Source: Lysinibacillus fusiformis
GTDB lineage: Bacteria > Bacillota > Bacilli > Bacillales_A > Planococcaceae
DNA: 64,000 nt
NCBI RefSeq assembly: GCF_016925635.1
Contig: NZ_CP070490.1
Coordinates: 62,001 to 126,000 of the forward strand
Reading direction: 5' to 3'
Within the stretch, counting starts at the first letter, position 1. The number at the start of each line of letters is the position of its first letter. A program made the position numbers and the translations under genes. Under the pieces are notes generated by a model. It saw only the letters and a program-made list of their open reading frames with translations. It was not told the origin of the DNA and searched no databases. Shown here piece after piece: positions 18,736 through 29,052 of this stretch.

Positions 18736-18837
18736 GAATTTCCGTTACAGGCTACTTGCTTCCTTCTCTACCGCTCCGTTTAGAGGCTCGCCTGTCTCGC
18801 TATTCCATGGGAGTCAAGTAGCCTGCCACTCCAATCC
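18736..18837 (-). repeat. Structured intergenic repeat, copy A
   Basis: A non-coding element with a 10-bp terminal stem: AGGCTACTTG at 18749-18758 and CAAGTAGCCT at 18815-18824. Read on the minus strand it begins GATTGGAGTGG and ends AACGGAAAT, the same frame of conserved blocks as copy B. It resembles a family of dispersed intergenic repeats common in Bacillaceae genomes (recalled, not searched). Confidence 0.65.
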
Positions 18838-18988
18838 ACAAAAATGTAACCTTTTTAGCAAAGGTTTTCAAAGAAAGTGAAGATGTGTCACTACTCTTTA
18901 TGGAGAGGTGTTGTCACGCATCGCTTCTCCACCTTTTTCACTACTGTTAGTATGAAAGAAAAGGAAAAGACGCTTTTGCAGAATGGTT

Positions 18989-19116
18989 GATTGGAGTGGA
19001 GCCAGCGTCACTCCTAGGGGATTAGCGTCACAGAGGAGACCCTGGAGCGAACGTAAGTGAGTGAAGCGGCTCATCGGACGCCCCCTGGAAAGGTCGCTGG
19101 CGGAACGGAAATCAAC
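18989..19116 (+). repeat. Structured intergenic repeat, copy B (opposite orientation)
   Basis: Begins GATTGGAGTGG (18989-18999) and ends GGAACGGAAATCAA. Its terminal stem is GCCAGCG at 19001-19007 with CGCTGGC at 19095-19101. The stem sequence differs from copy A but pairing is kept at the same place. The 18694-19150 spacer holds no credible gene; a 90-codon open frame on the minus strand is an accident of the repeat. Confidence 0.65.
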
Positions 19117-19152
19117 CCCTCGCCTTGCTAAAAGGTCTTTTTTCAACATCAT

Positions 19153-19191
19153 AAAATGCCAGATGAACATTATGGTTCTTCTGGCATTTCG
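19153..19191 (-). terminator. recO terminator overlapping its own coding end
   Basis: The hairpin AAATGCCAGATGAAC / GTTCTTCTGGCATTT includes the recO stop codon (19170-19172). The last recO codons form one arm of the stem. Confidence 0.75.
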
Positions 19192-19955
19192 TCTTTCGAG
19201 CGTATTTGCAATTCAGGGGTACGTTCTAGTTGCTCAATAAATTTTCTCGTCTTAAACCGAATCCCCGTTTGTTCTTCATAGATGGTTGTAATAATTTTTT
19301 TTATGAAATATTTTGTTTCTTTTTTCAGCTCTATTTTTCCAATTTGGTCGATAGGAACAGTATAGAACATCCTGATCAGTTTCAGCTGTGTTGGCGTTAA
19401 GCGAATGATATAGGGGTCATGCTGATAACAGCGATGGCATAAAAATCCTCCTTGAGCAAAGGAAAAAGCAAATTCCCCATCTACAGCGCCACACGCAGCA
19501 CAGGCATGTAAAATAGGTTGCACACCTGTATAGGGTAGCATTTTCCATTCAACAAACAGCGTAATGGCTTCAGGATCATAGCCATCCTCAATTGCTTGTA
19601 ATGCTTGTAGTAAGACATCAAACGCAAATGGTTCTGGCTTCCCTTCTTCTACAACTCGCTCCACTAATTCCATAATATAGCTAGCATAAGCAGTAGCCAT
19701 AATATCTTCACGAATATGGCGCATTGAATTCAAATGCTCTCCCTGTTGCAATGTCCCCATACCCGTATGATGTTGTACCATAAACATGCCATAGGTAAAG
19801 GGTTGCGTGACGGAAGCCAATCTACTAGAAGGTTTTTTTGCCCCTCGAGCCATCGTAGCCACTTTGCCAGCTTCTCGCGTTAGCAAAATAACTATCTTAT
19901 TGGATTCACCATATGCGCGAACCTTTAATACAATACCCTCCCATTTATGAAGCAT
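19170..19955 (-). CDS. recO: DNA repair protein RecO
   Basis: A 261-residue recombination mediator that, with RecR, loads RecA onto single-stranded DNA covered by SSB. An N-terminal OB fold (about 1-80) is followed by a helical domain carrying a zinc finger, Cys152, Cys155, Cys173 and Cys176 (CAACG...CHRC). Length is typical. Located downstream of era as in B. subtilis, but a 267-base structured spacer separates them. Translation starts at ATG 19955 with AAGGAGG upstream. Its 3' end is part of the terminator stem. Confidence 0.96.
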   Translation of the reverse strand: MLHKWEGIVLKVRAYGESNKIVILLTREAGKVATMARGAKKPSSRLASVTQPFTYGMFMVQHHTGMGTLQQGEHLNSMRHIREDIMATAYASYIMELVERVVEEGKPEPFAFDVLLQALQAIEDGYDPEAITLFVEWKMLPYTGVQPILHACAACGAVDGEFAFSFAQGGFLCHRCYQHDPYIIRLTPTQLKLIRMFYTVPIDQIGKIELKKETKYFIKKIITTIYEEQTGIRFKTRKFIEQLERTPELQIRSKDEMPEEP

Positions 19956-19994
19956 AATCCCCCTCCTTTCTTAAAAGAACTATCCATGAAAAGA

Positions 19995-20023
19995 GAGCTG
20001 CCCAAAATAATTTTGGACAGCTC
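19995..20023 (-). terminator. Terminator-like hairpin between era and recO
   Basis: GAGCTG-CCCAAAA pairs with TTTTGGA-CAGCTC around a 3-base loop. The minus-strand RNA then reads TCTTTTCAT, a modest U-tract. It lies just upstream of recO, so recO probably has its own promoter or depends on read-through. Confidence 0.6.
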
Positions 20024-20046
20024 AAAAATAAAACGATCAACTACTG

Positions 20047-20206
20047 CCAGATTTTGCGCTTACAAGAAGAAGTGAACCCAAACTGTCACGTCAAAATCTG
20101 GAGTCTATATCCTGATCCACCAGGCACTAAACACCTGCTGAAAAAACATATGTTCATCTCCCGAATAAGTGGGAGTCTTCTGTATCTGACGCTTCGCTTT
20201 CGATAC
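20047..20206 (-). other. Hairpin-rich non-coding spacer after era
   Basis: Several inverted repeats in a row: CCAGATTTTG 20047-20056 with CAAAATCTGG 20092-20101 (10 bp perfect), CTCCC 20158-20162 with GGGAG 20171-20175, GTATC 20182-20186 with GATAC 20202-20206. There is no ribosome site or codon bias for a gene. It may be a dispersed repeat or an RNA. Confidence 0.5.
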
Positions 20207-20222
20207 AAATTAGGAAAAAAGC

Positions 20223-21540
<1,318 letters not shown>

Positions 21541-21599
21541 CTATACTAATTCTCCCTCACATTTATGGTTTATTTTCATTTAGAAGACACTCATTTCCA

Positions 21600-21950
21600 T
21601 TAAAACCATTTTGGCAGAAAGATGAGTAATCCGATTATAGCACTGAATAGCGCAAATACAAGCACTGCACCTGCCGCAATATCTTTTGCCTGCTTAGCAA
21701 GTGGGTGTATCTCTGGGGAAGCTAAATCGACAACCCGTTCGATCGCTGTATTCATCATTTCCAGCGCAAACATTAGTGCTATTAATAGTAGCACAATATA
21801 CCATTCCATACGAGATAAACCTGTCCAATAACTAGCCAGTATAACAATGATTGCACTCAATATATGTGATTTTAAATTTTGTTCTTTACTTGCAGTTATG
21901 ATGCCTTCAAACGCATAGCCAAAAGATCGCAAGTATTTGCGTAAATCCAT
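21600..21950 (-). CDS. dgkA: Diacylglycerol/undecaprenol kinase family membrane protein
   Basis: A 116-residue membrane enzyme with three helices of the prokaryotic DagK fold. The conserved ALEMMNTAIERVVDL motif carries the catalytic Glu and Asn, and KQAKDIAAGAV completes the site. In B. subtilis the homologue DgkA phosphorylates undecaprenol, recycling the carrier lipid for wall synthesis, and undecaprenol is the more likely substrate here. The ATG follows the ybeY TAG with no gap, so translation is coupled. Confidence 0.93.
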   Translation of the reverse strand: MDLRKYLRSFGYAFEGIITASKEQNLKSHILSAIIVILASYWTGLSRMEWYIVLLLIALMFALEMMNTAIERVVDLASPEIHPLAKQAKDIAAGAVLVFALFSAIIGLLIFLPKWF

Positions 21951-22424
21951 CTAGTCTCGTCCTAAGCCAAAAGTTTGTAAAATCTCATCTTGCTTTGTAA
22001 ACATCACTTTCTCTTCTTCTGGCTCCATATGGTCATAACCAAGTAAATGTAAAAAACCATGTACAGCTAAAAAGCCTAATTCTCGCTCAAAGGAATGATT
22101 ATATTCCTCAGCCTGCTCTTTTGCACGGTCTGTCGAAATAATAATATCACCTAATACACGTGGCATCCCTTCAAAAGTTACTTCCATTTCCCCTTCCCCT
22201 AGCTCCTCTAGTGCAAAGGAAATGACATCAGTTGGCTGATCCTTACCACGATATTCACGATTAATATCTTGAATTGTCTCGTTCGTTACAAACGTCACTG
22301 AAACCTCTGTTTCTGGCTCAATGTTTTCTACACTTGCAGCATGCTGTAATAGCTTTTCAACAAGCTCCATATGTTGTGCTCCCACTTCATTTGTTTCATC
22401 CGTAAAATCAATTGTTAAAATCAT
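21951..22424 (-). CDS. ybeY: Endoribonuclease YbeY
   Basis: A 157-residue metal-dependent RNase for 16S rRNA 3' processing and ribosome quality control. The zinc site is [11 protein letters not shown] with His122, His126 and His132. [10 protein letters not shown] and [11 protein letters not shown] are further family blocks. It starts 8 bases after the pgpH stop in the same direction and abuts dgkA. The AGGAGG-like site is weak but adjacent to the ATG. Confidence 0.96.
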   Translation of the reverse strand: MILTIDFTDETNEVGAQHMELVEKLLQHAASVENIEPETEVSVTFVTNETIQDINREYRGKDQPTDVISFALEELGEGEMEVTFEGMPRVLGDIIISTDRAKEQAEEYNHSFERELGFLAVHGFLHLLGYDHMEPEEEKVMFTKQDEILQTFGLGRD

Positions 22425-22432
22425 AGATCCTC

Positions 22433-24553
22433 CTACTTATCTGCCTTTGGATATTCAATACGTGAATGGAAAATACCATTCAACGTTTCACAAAGTACTC
22501 TCTCTATACATTTTAACTCTTTTATTGAAATATCGCATTCATCAAACTGATTATCTTGTACGCGATCATCGATGATTGCTCGTACTAGCTTCTGAATTTT
22601 CTCTGCGTTTGGCTCTTTCATTGAACGTACCGCTGCCTCAACACTATCCGCAACACTTATAACAGCCGCTTCCTTTGTTTGTGGTTTAGGCCCTGGATAT
22701 CGGAACTTTGCTTCATCAATGCTTTTTCCTTCTTCCTTCGCTTTAAATAAGAAGAATTTTAACAAACTTGTGCCATGATGTTGTAAAGCGATATCAATGA
22801 TTTCCTGAGGCATTTTATAACGTTTTAACATGTTGGCACCATCTGTCGTATGAGCGATAATAATCTCTGCACTTGTTTCAGGTGGTAATGAATCATGCGG
22901 ATTGATACCCGACATCTGATTTTCGATGAAAAAGGCTGGACGTTTAGTTTTACCAATATCATGATAATAACAGCCAACACGTGCTAATAAGCCATCCGCA
23001 CCGATTTCTTCACAGGCAGCTTCTGCTAGATTCGCTACCATCACACTATGATGATATGTCCCTGGCGTTTCCATTAGTAATTTTTTTAATAATGGGTGAT
23101 TGGGATTGGATAGCTCGATTAAACGTAAAGACGATAGTAAGCTAAATGCTGATTCAAAGAATGGTAAAAGCCCCATTGTCAATGCCCCTGAAAGCAAGGC
23201 AGACAACATCGCTGCTATTAAGTAAAATACTAATTCTGGTAAGCCATAGGATGATTGTGTCATTAATAAATAAAAGGCGATAAATGCCATGTTGACAAGA
23301 GAAATCACACCAACCGCATGTAAAATATGTGAGCGTTTTTCCACACTACGCAAAAAGAATAGGCTTGCAAACCCTCCGAATATGATATACAACGTAATTT
23401 CCATTTGCATAACAGATGAATAGCCTTCTTGGAAAATAACACCTGCTGAAGCAGCAGTCATGACTGTAACCAAAACAGCCGCTCGCTCATCTGCTAACAA
23501 TCGTACAAGCATTGTAGCTAATGCCGTTGGGAATAGGAAGGCAATCGTCACATCAAAGCCACCAGAAACTAAACTAATAAATTCCATCAGCAGGATAGAC
23601 AAACTATAAACAATCACTGTCACTAACAGTGCATTACGTTTTTTTCGTTCGTTAGCCTCCCAACGCTCAAATAAAATATACATAAACATCATTTGCAGTA
23701 GCGTTAAAATAATAAGCCCTGCAATAGGCTTTAAGGAGGCTTTATTACTAACCATCCCTAATAGCTCTAATTGTCTGAAAGCCTCATTGTCTATAATTTG
23801 GCCTTCCTGAACAATAATCTGGCCTTGTAAAATGCGTGTAGGCTCTACGCTTTCTTTGGCCTGCTGTTTTCGAATCTTCGTCTGTTCTTCGTTAATTGTT
23901 TCATTTTCAATAATGCTTGTACGTCCTATTAACACGACTGTATTGAATATTTTATCAGGGTACCCTCGTTGTCCACGAATCTTGGTCTCAAAATCATTTT
24001 GAGCAACAAAAACGTTCTCTGGTCGGATGGATTTTTGTAAATATTCCTCTACAAATTTGGATAATTGCGTACTTGTTCTTGTTAAATCTTCTTCACTTTG
24101 CACTAATAGACCTTCCAGCTGTGAATCTGTAAAAATTAACGGCATCTGGTCTTCGTCTATTGATTCAAATTTTTTGCGAAGCTGTGCAACTTGGTCGGCA
24201 ATAGGAATAGGTTCCTTACTATTTGCAACATCCTTTTTCACTTCCAAAACATAATCAAATAATGATGTTACAATCGCTGCTCTTTGCTTGGCGACATCCT
24301 CCGAAAATTGATAGACCGAATCCACTGCATTGGCAGCTTTTTCTCTCTCTAGCTGTGTCTTATAAGTGTCTTCAATCGTTTTAGTAGATCGTACGGTTTC
24401 AGGCGCAAGCTGTAATGGTTTGAAATCATATGTAACTCCTTTAACATTGCCATACATAAATGCAAATTGTAGGCCGCCTGTTAAAATGAGAATGATGATA
24501 AGAAAGTAGCGAAAACCGATAAGCTCTGTAAATTTTCGAAGTTGTTTCTCCAT
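22433..24553 (-). CDS. pgpH: Cyclic-di-AMP phosphodiesterase PgpH (7TM-HD family)
   Basis: A 706-residue membrane protein that hydrolyses c-di-AMP to pApA. Order: N-terminal membrane helix (15-33), extracellular 7TMR-HDED domain (about 40-275), seven membrane helices (about 280-465), then a cytoplasmic HD domain with [24 protein letters not shown] and the later [16 protein letters not shown] perfect AGGAGGTG precedes the ATG. A terminator lies upstream, so it starts a new unit with ybeY. It should oppose c-di-AMP signalling, which also controls the ktr riboswitch in this window. Confidence 0.96.
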   Translation of the reverse strand: MEKQLRKFTELIGFRYFLIIILILTGGLQFAFMYGNVKGVTYDFKPLQLAPETVRSTKTIEDTYKTQLEREKAANAVDSVYQFSEDVAKQRAAIVTSLFDYVLEVKKDVANSKEPIPIADQVAQLRKKFESIDEDQMPLIFTDSQLEGLLVQSEEDLTRTSTQLSKFVEEYLQKSIRPENVFVAQNDFETKIRGQRGYPDKIFNTVVLIGRTSIIENETINEEQTKIRKQQAKESVEPTRILQGQIIVQEGQIIDNEAFRQLELLGMVSNKASLKPIAGLIILTLLQMMFMYILFERWEANERKKRNALLVTVIVYSLSILLMEFISLVSGGFDVTIAFLFPTALATMLVRLLADERAAVLVTVMTAASAGVIFQEGYSSVMQMEITLYIIFGGFASLFFLRSVEKRSHILHAVGVISLVNMAFIAFYLLMTQSSYGLPELVFYLIAAMLSALLSGALTMGLLPFFESAFSLLSSLRLIELSNPNHPLLKKLLMETPGTYHHSVMVANLAEAACEEIGADGLLARVGCYYHDIGKTKRPAFFIENQMSGINPHDSLPPETSAEIIIAHTTDGANMLKRYKMPQEIIDIALQHHGTSLLKFFLFKAKEEGKSIDEAKFRYPGPKPQTKEAAVISVADSVEAAVRSMKEPNAEKIQKLVRAIIDDRVQDNQFDECDISIKELKCIERVLCETLNGIFHSRIEYPKADK

Positions 24554-24626
24554 CTGGCACCTCCTCTATCTACCTACTATCATACCAATTCAACATACAT
24601 TTTTCTCGAAAAATGTATAAGAAAGC

Positions 24627-24657
24627 AAAAAACAGCTATGCATTTTCGCATAGCTGT
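24627..24657. terminator. Terminator between phoH and pgpH
   Basis: ACAGCTATGC (24632-24641) pairs perfectly with GCATAGCTGT (24648-24657). The A-rich left flank gives a U-tract on the minus strand and ATTTTTTTCC follows on the plus strand. Confidence 0.85.
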
Positions 24658-24711
24658 CACATTTTTTTCCATATTTTGATTAATTTCGTAATTTAGATTT
24701 TTACTTGTTGT

Positions 24712-25140
24712 GCAGACTTCAAAACCTCGTTGCCCCTGTTGCTTCGCTTTCCGGGCAGACTTTAAACCCCGTTGCCCCTGCCGCTTCGCTTTCCAGGCAG
24801 ATTTTAAAACCCTGTTGCCCCTGCCGCTTCACTTTCCGGGCAGATTTTAAAACCCTGTTGCCCCCTGCCGCTTCGCTTTCCGGGCAGACTTCAAAACCTC
24901 GTTGCCCCTGCCGCTTTGCTTTCCGGGCAGACTTTAAACCCCGTTTCCCCTGCTGCTTCGCTTTCCGGGCAGACTTTAAAACCTCGTTGCCCCTGTTGCT
25001 TCGCTTTCGGGGCAGACTTCAAAACCTCGTTGCCCCTGTTGCTTCGCTTTCCGGGCAGACTTCAAAACCCCGTTGCCCCTGCCGCTTCGCTTTCGGGGCA
25101 GACTTTAAAACCTCGTTGCCCCTGTCGCTTTGCTTTCGGG
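24712..25140. repeat. Tandem array 1: ten 42-44-bp units
   Basis: Units begin with GCAGACTT or GCAGATTT at 24712, 24755, 24797, 24840, 24884, 24927, 24969, 25012, 25055 and 25098, with a partial unit from 25141. Consecutive units can form GGGCA...TGCCC stems across their join. There is no spacer between units and no credible gene. It lies in the 3' region of phoH before the pgpH terminator. Confidence 0.9.
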
Positions 25141-25145
25141 GCAGA

Positions 25146-25172
25146 CTTTAGAATTGCTACGCAATTCTAAAG
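25146..25172 (-). terminator. Perfect palindrome at the phoH stop
   Basis: CTTTAGAATTGC pairs with GCAATTCTAAAG around a 3-base loop and contains the phoH stop codon. No U-tract follows, so it may protect the 3' end or pause transcription rather than terminate. Confidence 0.55.
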
Positions 25173-26123
25173 TTGCTGTTCTTCGTAGGCTTGGATGATT
25201 TTGGCAACGATTGGATGACGGACTACATCGCCTTGTTCTAATACTTGGAAATGGATAGATTTTACATACTTTAATGTACGTTCCGCTACAATCAAGCCAG
25301 ATTCTGTATTTTTAGGTAAATCAATTTGCGTTTTATCCCCTGTAATGACCATTTTAGAACCAAAGCCTAGACGTGTTAGGAACATTTTCATTTGTTGATG
25401 GGTTGTATTTTGTGCTTCATCTAAAATAACGAAGGCATCATCTAATGTACGGCCACGCATATAGGCTAAAGGAGCGATTTCAATCGTTCCCCGTTCTATC
25501 AGCCGTTGTGTTTGTTCGGACCCATAGATGTCATTTAAAGCGTCGTAGAGAGGTCGTAGATATGGATCTACCTTTTCCTTCAAATCCCCTGGAAGGAAGC
25601 CTAGAGACTCTCCTGCTTCAACAGCAGGGCGAGTTAATATTATTCGCTTAACATGGCCATTTTTAAGTGCCTGTGTTGCCATGACTACCGCTAAATACGT
25701 TTTCCCAGTACCAGCTGGACCAATACCGAAAACAACGTCTTTATGACGGATTGCTTGTATGTATTCTCGTTGACCAATTGTTTTTGCACGAATCGGTTTG
25801 CCTTTCGTCGTGCGTGCTATTTCTTCATCATACAGTTCTGCAAAATATTCAATCGTTCCTTTTTGTGTCATTTCAATCGCAGTTGAGACATCACGTTGAT
25901 CAATATTAATTCCTTTGCGAATGACCTTCAATAAAGCATGTAAAAGATAGGTTGCCTGTTCCTTAGCATTTTCTTCACCCGCCAGTTGAATTTGTTCACC
26001 ACGCGTAATGATATGAACTTTGAGTGCTTCTTCAACTAATTTCATATTTGCATCGGAAATACCGAGTAGCATAACCGCTTCATTTGGATTATCCACCTGT
26101 AATACAGTTAACTGTTCTGACAT
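25167..26123 (-). CDS. phoH: PhoH-like ATPase
   Basis: A PhoH family protein of 318 residues. A short N-terminal KH-like segment precedes a RecA-like ATPase domain with Walker A GPAGTGKT (about 135-142) and Walker B FVILDEAQN. Implicated in RNA metabolism and ribosome processing, usually next to ybeY, as here. ATG at 26123 is chosen because AAGGAG is 7 bases before it; the ATG two codons upstream is too close to that site. It overlaps the yqfD stop. Confidence 0.95.
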   Translation of the reverse strand: MSEQLTVLQVDNPNEAVMLLGISDANMKLVEEALKVHIITRGEQIQLAGEENAKEQATYLLHALLKVIRKGINIDQRDVSTAIEMTQKGTIEYFAELYDEEIARTTKGKPIRAKTIGQREYIQAIRHKDVVFGIGPAGTGKTYLAVVMATQALKNGHVKRIILTRPAVEAGESLGFLPGDLKEKVDPYLRPLYDALNDIYGSEQTQRLIERGTIEIAPLAYMRGRTLDDAFVILDEAQNTTHQQMKMFLTRLGFGSKMVITGDKTQIDLPKNTESGLIVAERTLKYVKSIHFQVLEQGDVVRHPIVAKIIQAYEEQQL

Positions 26124-26125
26124 AA

Positions 26126-27238
26126 TCATTCTCCTTGTAGGCCTTGTATTGGACTTGCAATGTTTTCATTGACTAAAAATAGAACTTTCCCTTCAACTGT
26201 ACCATTCCCCCACTTTGCCTGTAAAAGGTTTTCTTTCTTAATAATTGTTTTTGCAGGTAACGAACGCAATACTTTTTCATGCAATAAAGGAATCAACAAT
26301 GACTCAATTTTCGATTCATCCAGCTCCACTTGCATGGTTTTCGTCTGTTGCTCCTCCACAATCGAAACATAGGGGGCTAGCCAATTCGGTAAATCCTTCT
26401 TTTGTACATAATCTACCTTTTCCTGATGTATACCCTTTACCAATACCCGCCATTGTTTTTGTTGCAACGTTTCCACCGTAATTTTTGTTGGAATTTTAAA
26501 CGAACATTCAAGCCAATAATCTGCAAAAACCTCACCCTTTGCCCCAACAAAAACTTGATCTTTACCACTTTCTAATACACCACTAACGAGGACATCCCCC
26601 TCATAGGCTGTATCATTTACTGAAATTTTTCGCTCGCCATGTTGTATATTAAAGTGGGTAATGACACCACTTTTCGTGGCTACTATATGGGAGGCTAATT
26701 TGTCATTTGTTTGCTCTGTTTGTTTCGGTGATTCTTGTGGTCTCAGAATTACTCGTCCGCCGTGTTTATCAATATGCACCCATGATAACTCTCGGTGTTG
26801 CTCTAACAGCTTTTGTCGTATGACCGTATTTGAAGGTAATTTATTTTTAGATAGCGGGGTTTCTAGTTGAAAGGTATCTTGAAAGGTCTTGCCTAAACGC
26901 TGCTCCAGCTCTGGTGTCGCTGCTTCGATGTCCACTCGCCAAATGATTTGTGCACAGAGGATCGGAATAGCAATCATTAAGGCTAAGCCCAACAAAGTCC
27001 AAATTTGCGCTCGAAAAACTTGAAGCTCATCTGCATAAAAAACAGCCATTTTTAAACGAAAACGTCTTCGCACACGACGAATTTTTGGTAGATAATGCAT
27101 CGTCGTTTCAAAGGAAACTTCTTGCTCACGAAAGACTACACGCTTTAATGGAACATGTTGAGCGTGCAATGCTTGAATAAAAGGATGAACATTTTCATGG
27201 CGCTTTATACGTATAATAATAGGCCGATTATTCCACAT
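26126..27238 (-). CDS. yqfD: Sporulation protein YqfD
   Basis: A 370-residue membrane protein of the YqfD family, needed for efficient late sporulation and made in the mother cell in B. subtilis. One membrane helix near residues 85-107 follows a basic N-terminal domain. The large remaining part is expected outside the membrane and contains GVITHFNIQHGERKISVNDT and GDVLVSGVL repeats. Directly after yqfC (1-base gap) and overlapping phoH. Slightly shorter than the B. subtilis protein. It was probably transcribed with yqfC from a sporulation promoter I could not identify. Confidence 0.9.
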   Translation of the reverse strand: MWNNRPIIIRIKRHENVHPFIQALHAQHVPLKRVVFREQEVSFETTMHYLPKIRRVRRRFRLKMAVFYADELQVFRAQIWTLLGLALMIAIPILCAQIIWRVDIEAATPELEQRLGKTFQDTFQLETPLSKNKLPSNTVIRQKLLEQHRELSWVHIDKHGGRVILRPQESPKQTEQTNDKLASHIVATKSGVITHFNIQHGERKISVNDTAYEGDVLVSGVLESGKDQVFVGAKGEVFADYWLECSFKIPTKITVETLQQKQWRVLVKGIHQEKVDYVQKKDLPNWLAPYVSIVEEQQTKTMQVELDESKIESLLIPLLHEKVLRSLPAKTIIKKENLLQAKWGNGTVEGKVLFLVNENIASPIQGLQGE

Positions 27239-27239
27239 T

Positions 27240-27488
27240 TTAGCTCACACCCATATTCTTTGTCATTTTCATATGAAGTTCCTGTAGATTGTCAACAGAT
27301 AGATGTAGCATCTCTTCTTTGAGCGCATTGATTGTCACTGAATCCGCATTGACAGTAATATGATAATCTGCATAGACAAACGAACAGGTCGTAGCATCTG
27401 CATGAATAAAACGGTAGGGTCCAATAATTTTTAATGATTCGTATTCTAACAACTCAAGTAGTGGCGTTAATTGAAATAATTTTTTCAT
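27240..27488 (-). CDS. yqfC: Sporulation protein YqfC
   Basis: An 82-residue YabP/YqfC family protein. The RNA binding or shape role in sporulation is unknown. Pattern: LLEYESLKIIGPYRFIHADATTCSFVYADYHITVNADSVTINAL, seen in overlapping blocks, with a predicted beta-rich fold. ATG at 27488 is chosen because AAGGAGG lies just upstream; an extension to 27521 lacks a site. It is always paired with yqfD in spore formers and is so here. Confidence 0.9.
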   Translation of the reverse strand: MKKLFQLTPLLELLEYESLKIIGPYRFIHADATTCSFVYADYHITVNADSVTINALKEEMLHLSVDNLQELHMKMTKNMGVS

Positions 27489-27542
27489 AAAAAATGCCTC
27501 CTTCTTCGGCAATATATGCATCGAAAAAGGAGGACATGCTAG

Positions 27543-28019
27543 TTATTTTCTTTTTGATTTCGGTGGCCCTAATATTTCAGCCATCACGATTGCTTGCACA
27601 AGATCATTTTTAGATTGAGGTAGTTGTATAGTCGAATGAGTACCAACTGATTGCACTTCTTTTTTTCCAGCAGCTAAACGTCCTCGACTTTCTCGATTCG
27701 AAGTACGGCGAGGGACATCTGCTGGCGTGACTGCTGGGGCAATATAGCTCGGCATTTCCTTTTTCACTTGTTCTTCGACAAATTTTTTAGGCTCCTCGAC
27801 TTTTTCATTTTCTGGAATCCAATCACCTATAAATTCTCGTGCAAAATCTTCAAAACTCTGTGCTTTCCCTGTACGATGTGGTGCTTTCTCCATAACTGGA
27901 GGCTCTGCCACTGTGTCTTTATTAAAAGGAGGCATCTGTTTCTGAGGCTTTTTATTTTTTGATTTTCCGAAAATAGAGCTGACTATGGCAATTATGGCAA
28001 AGAGTATTAACTGTTCCAT
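27543..28019 (-). CDS. Short membrane-anchored protein, unknown
   Basis: A 158-residue protein with a hydrophobic N-terminus (MEQLILFAIIAIVSSIFG), a very basic segment after it, a charged linker (Glu, Lys and Pro rich) and a conserved-looking C-terminus (NDLVQAIVMAEILGPPKSKRK). It sits between floA and yqfC, where B. subtilis has a small yqfB gene; this one is larger and I could not match it. It may be tied to the FloA membrane domains. A GGAG site lies 11 bases upstream. Confidence 0.65.
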   Translation of the reverse strand: MEQLILFAIIAIVSSIFGKSKNKKPQKQMPPFNKDTVAEPPVMEKAPHRTGKAQSFEDFAREFIGDWIPENEKVEEPKKFVEEQVKKEMPSYIAPAVTPADVPRRTSNRESRGRLAAGKKEVQSVGTHSTIQLPQSKNDLVQAIVMAEILGPPKSKRK

Positions 28020-28044
28020 ATGTTAGTTCTGCTCCTTTCCGTTA

Positions 28045-29049
28045 TTAAGCATTGGGTTCATTTTTTTCAGGCTTATCATTACTTACTTTTGAAATCGAGT
28101 CGCGCATTGCTGTATCCGCTTGGATATTACGATAGTTCATATAATCCATAATACCAAGATTACCAGAACGTAAGGCTTCAGCCATCGCTTGCGGTACTTC
28201 TGCCTCTGCTTCTACTACTTTCGCCTTCATCTCTTGAACACGTGCAATCATTTCTTGCTCATTTGCTACAGCCATGGCACGACGTTCCTCAGCTTTTGCT
28301 TGCGCAATGTTTTTATCCGCTTGTGCTTGTTCAATCTGTAATTCAGCACCGATATTTTTACCGATATCTACATCGGCAATATCAATGGACAAGATTTCAA
28401 AGGCTGTCCCTGAATCTAAACCTTTAGATAATACTGTTTGCGAAATCATATCTGGATTTTCTAAAACTTCTGTATGATGTGTCGCTGAACCGATAGTTGA
28501 AACAATCCCCTCACCAACACGAGCAATAACTGTTTCTTCACCAGCACCACCGACTAAACGCTCAATGTTGGCACGAACGGTAATACGAGCCTTTGCTTTT
28601 ACTTCAATCCCATTCATTGCTACCCCTGAAATGAAAGGTGTTTCAATAACTTTTGGATTAACCGACATTTGAACAGCTTCTAATACATCACGCCCAGCTA
28701 AATCAATTGCTGCACAACGTTCAAACGACAGCTCAATATTGGCACGGTGAGCCGCAATTAAAGCATTCACTACACGGTCAACATTACCACCTGCTAAATA
28801 GTGACTCTCTAACTGATTAATCGTTACAGGTAAACCAGCTTTATGTGCTTTAATCAATGGATTAACAATTCGAGACGGGATTACACGACGTAAGCGCATC
28901 CCAATTAATGTGAAAATACTCACACGTACACCTGCTGCTAATGCAGAAATCCACAGTGCTACGGGTACAAAGGTAAAGAATACCGCAAGAACAATGAATA
29001 AAATAACTAGTCCGGCAATAGGACCAATCAAACCTAAATCAAGACCCAT
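28045..29049 (-). CDS. floA: Flotillin-like protein FloA
   Basis: A 334-residue membrane-microdomain organiser (YqfA/UPF0365). An N-terminal membrane hairpin (about 5-28) precedes a PHB-like domain and a C-terminal helical region rich in Ala/Glu ([24 protein letters not shown], shown in part). It assembles into lipid-domain foci that help signalling proteases and wall synthesis. It starts 3 bases after the nfeD stop, the usual nfeD-floA operon. Confidence 0.95.
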   Translation of the reverse strand: MGLDLGLIGPIAGLVILFIVLAVFFTFVPVALWISALAAGVRVSIFTLIGMRLRRVIPSRIVNPLIKAHKAGLPVTINQLESHYLAGGNVDRVVNALIAAHRANIELSFERCAAIDLAGRDVLEAVQMSVNPKVIETPFISGVAMNGIEVKAKARITVRANIERLVGGAGEETVIARVGEGIVSTIGSATHHTEVLENPDMISQTVLSKGLDSGTAFEILSIDIADVDIGKNIGAELQIEQAQADKNIAQAKAEERRAMAVANEQEMIARVQEMKAKVVEAEAEVPQAMAEALRSGNLGIMDYMNYRNIQADTAMRDSISKVSNDKPEKNEPNA

Positions 29050-29052
29050 TTT

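Noticed and set aside
18898..19170. 90-codon minus-strand frame before recO
   Set aside because: It starts in the recO terminator and runs through repeat copy B; no ribosome site.
24712..25140. CRISPR array
   Set aside because: The units are contiguous tandem repeats with no unique spacers, and no cas genes are nearby. The same applies to 58819-59970.
24705..25170. Open frames of 84-148 codons across tandem array 1
   Set aside because: They have no ribosome site, and the frame is open only because the repeat lacks stops; the translated repeat resembles no protein.
27543..28019. Assigning yqfB to the gene between floA and yqfC
   Set aside because: Position matches but length and sequence features do not allow it; the symbol was left empty.
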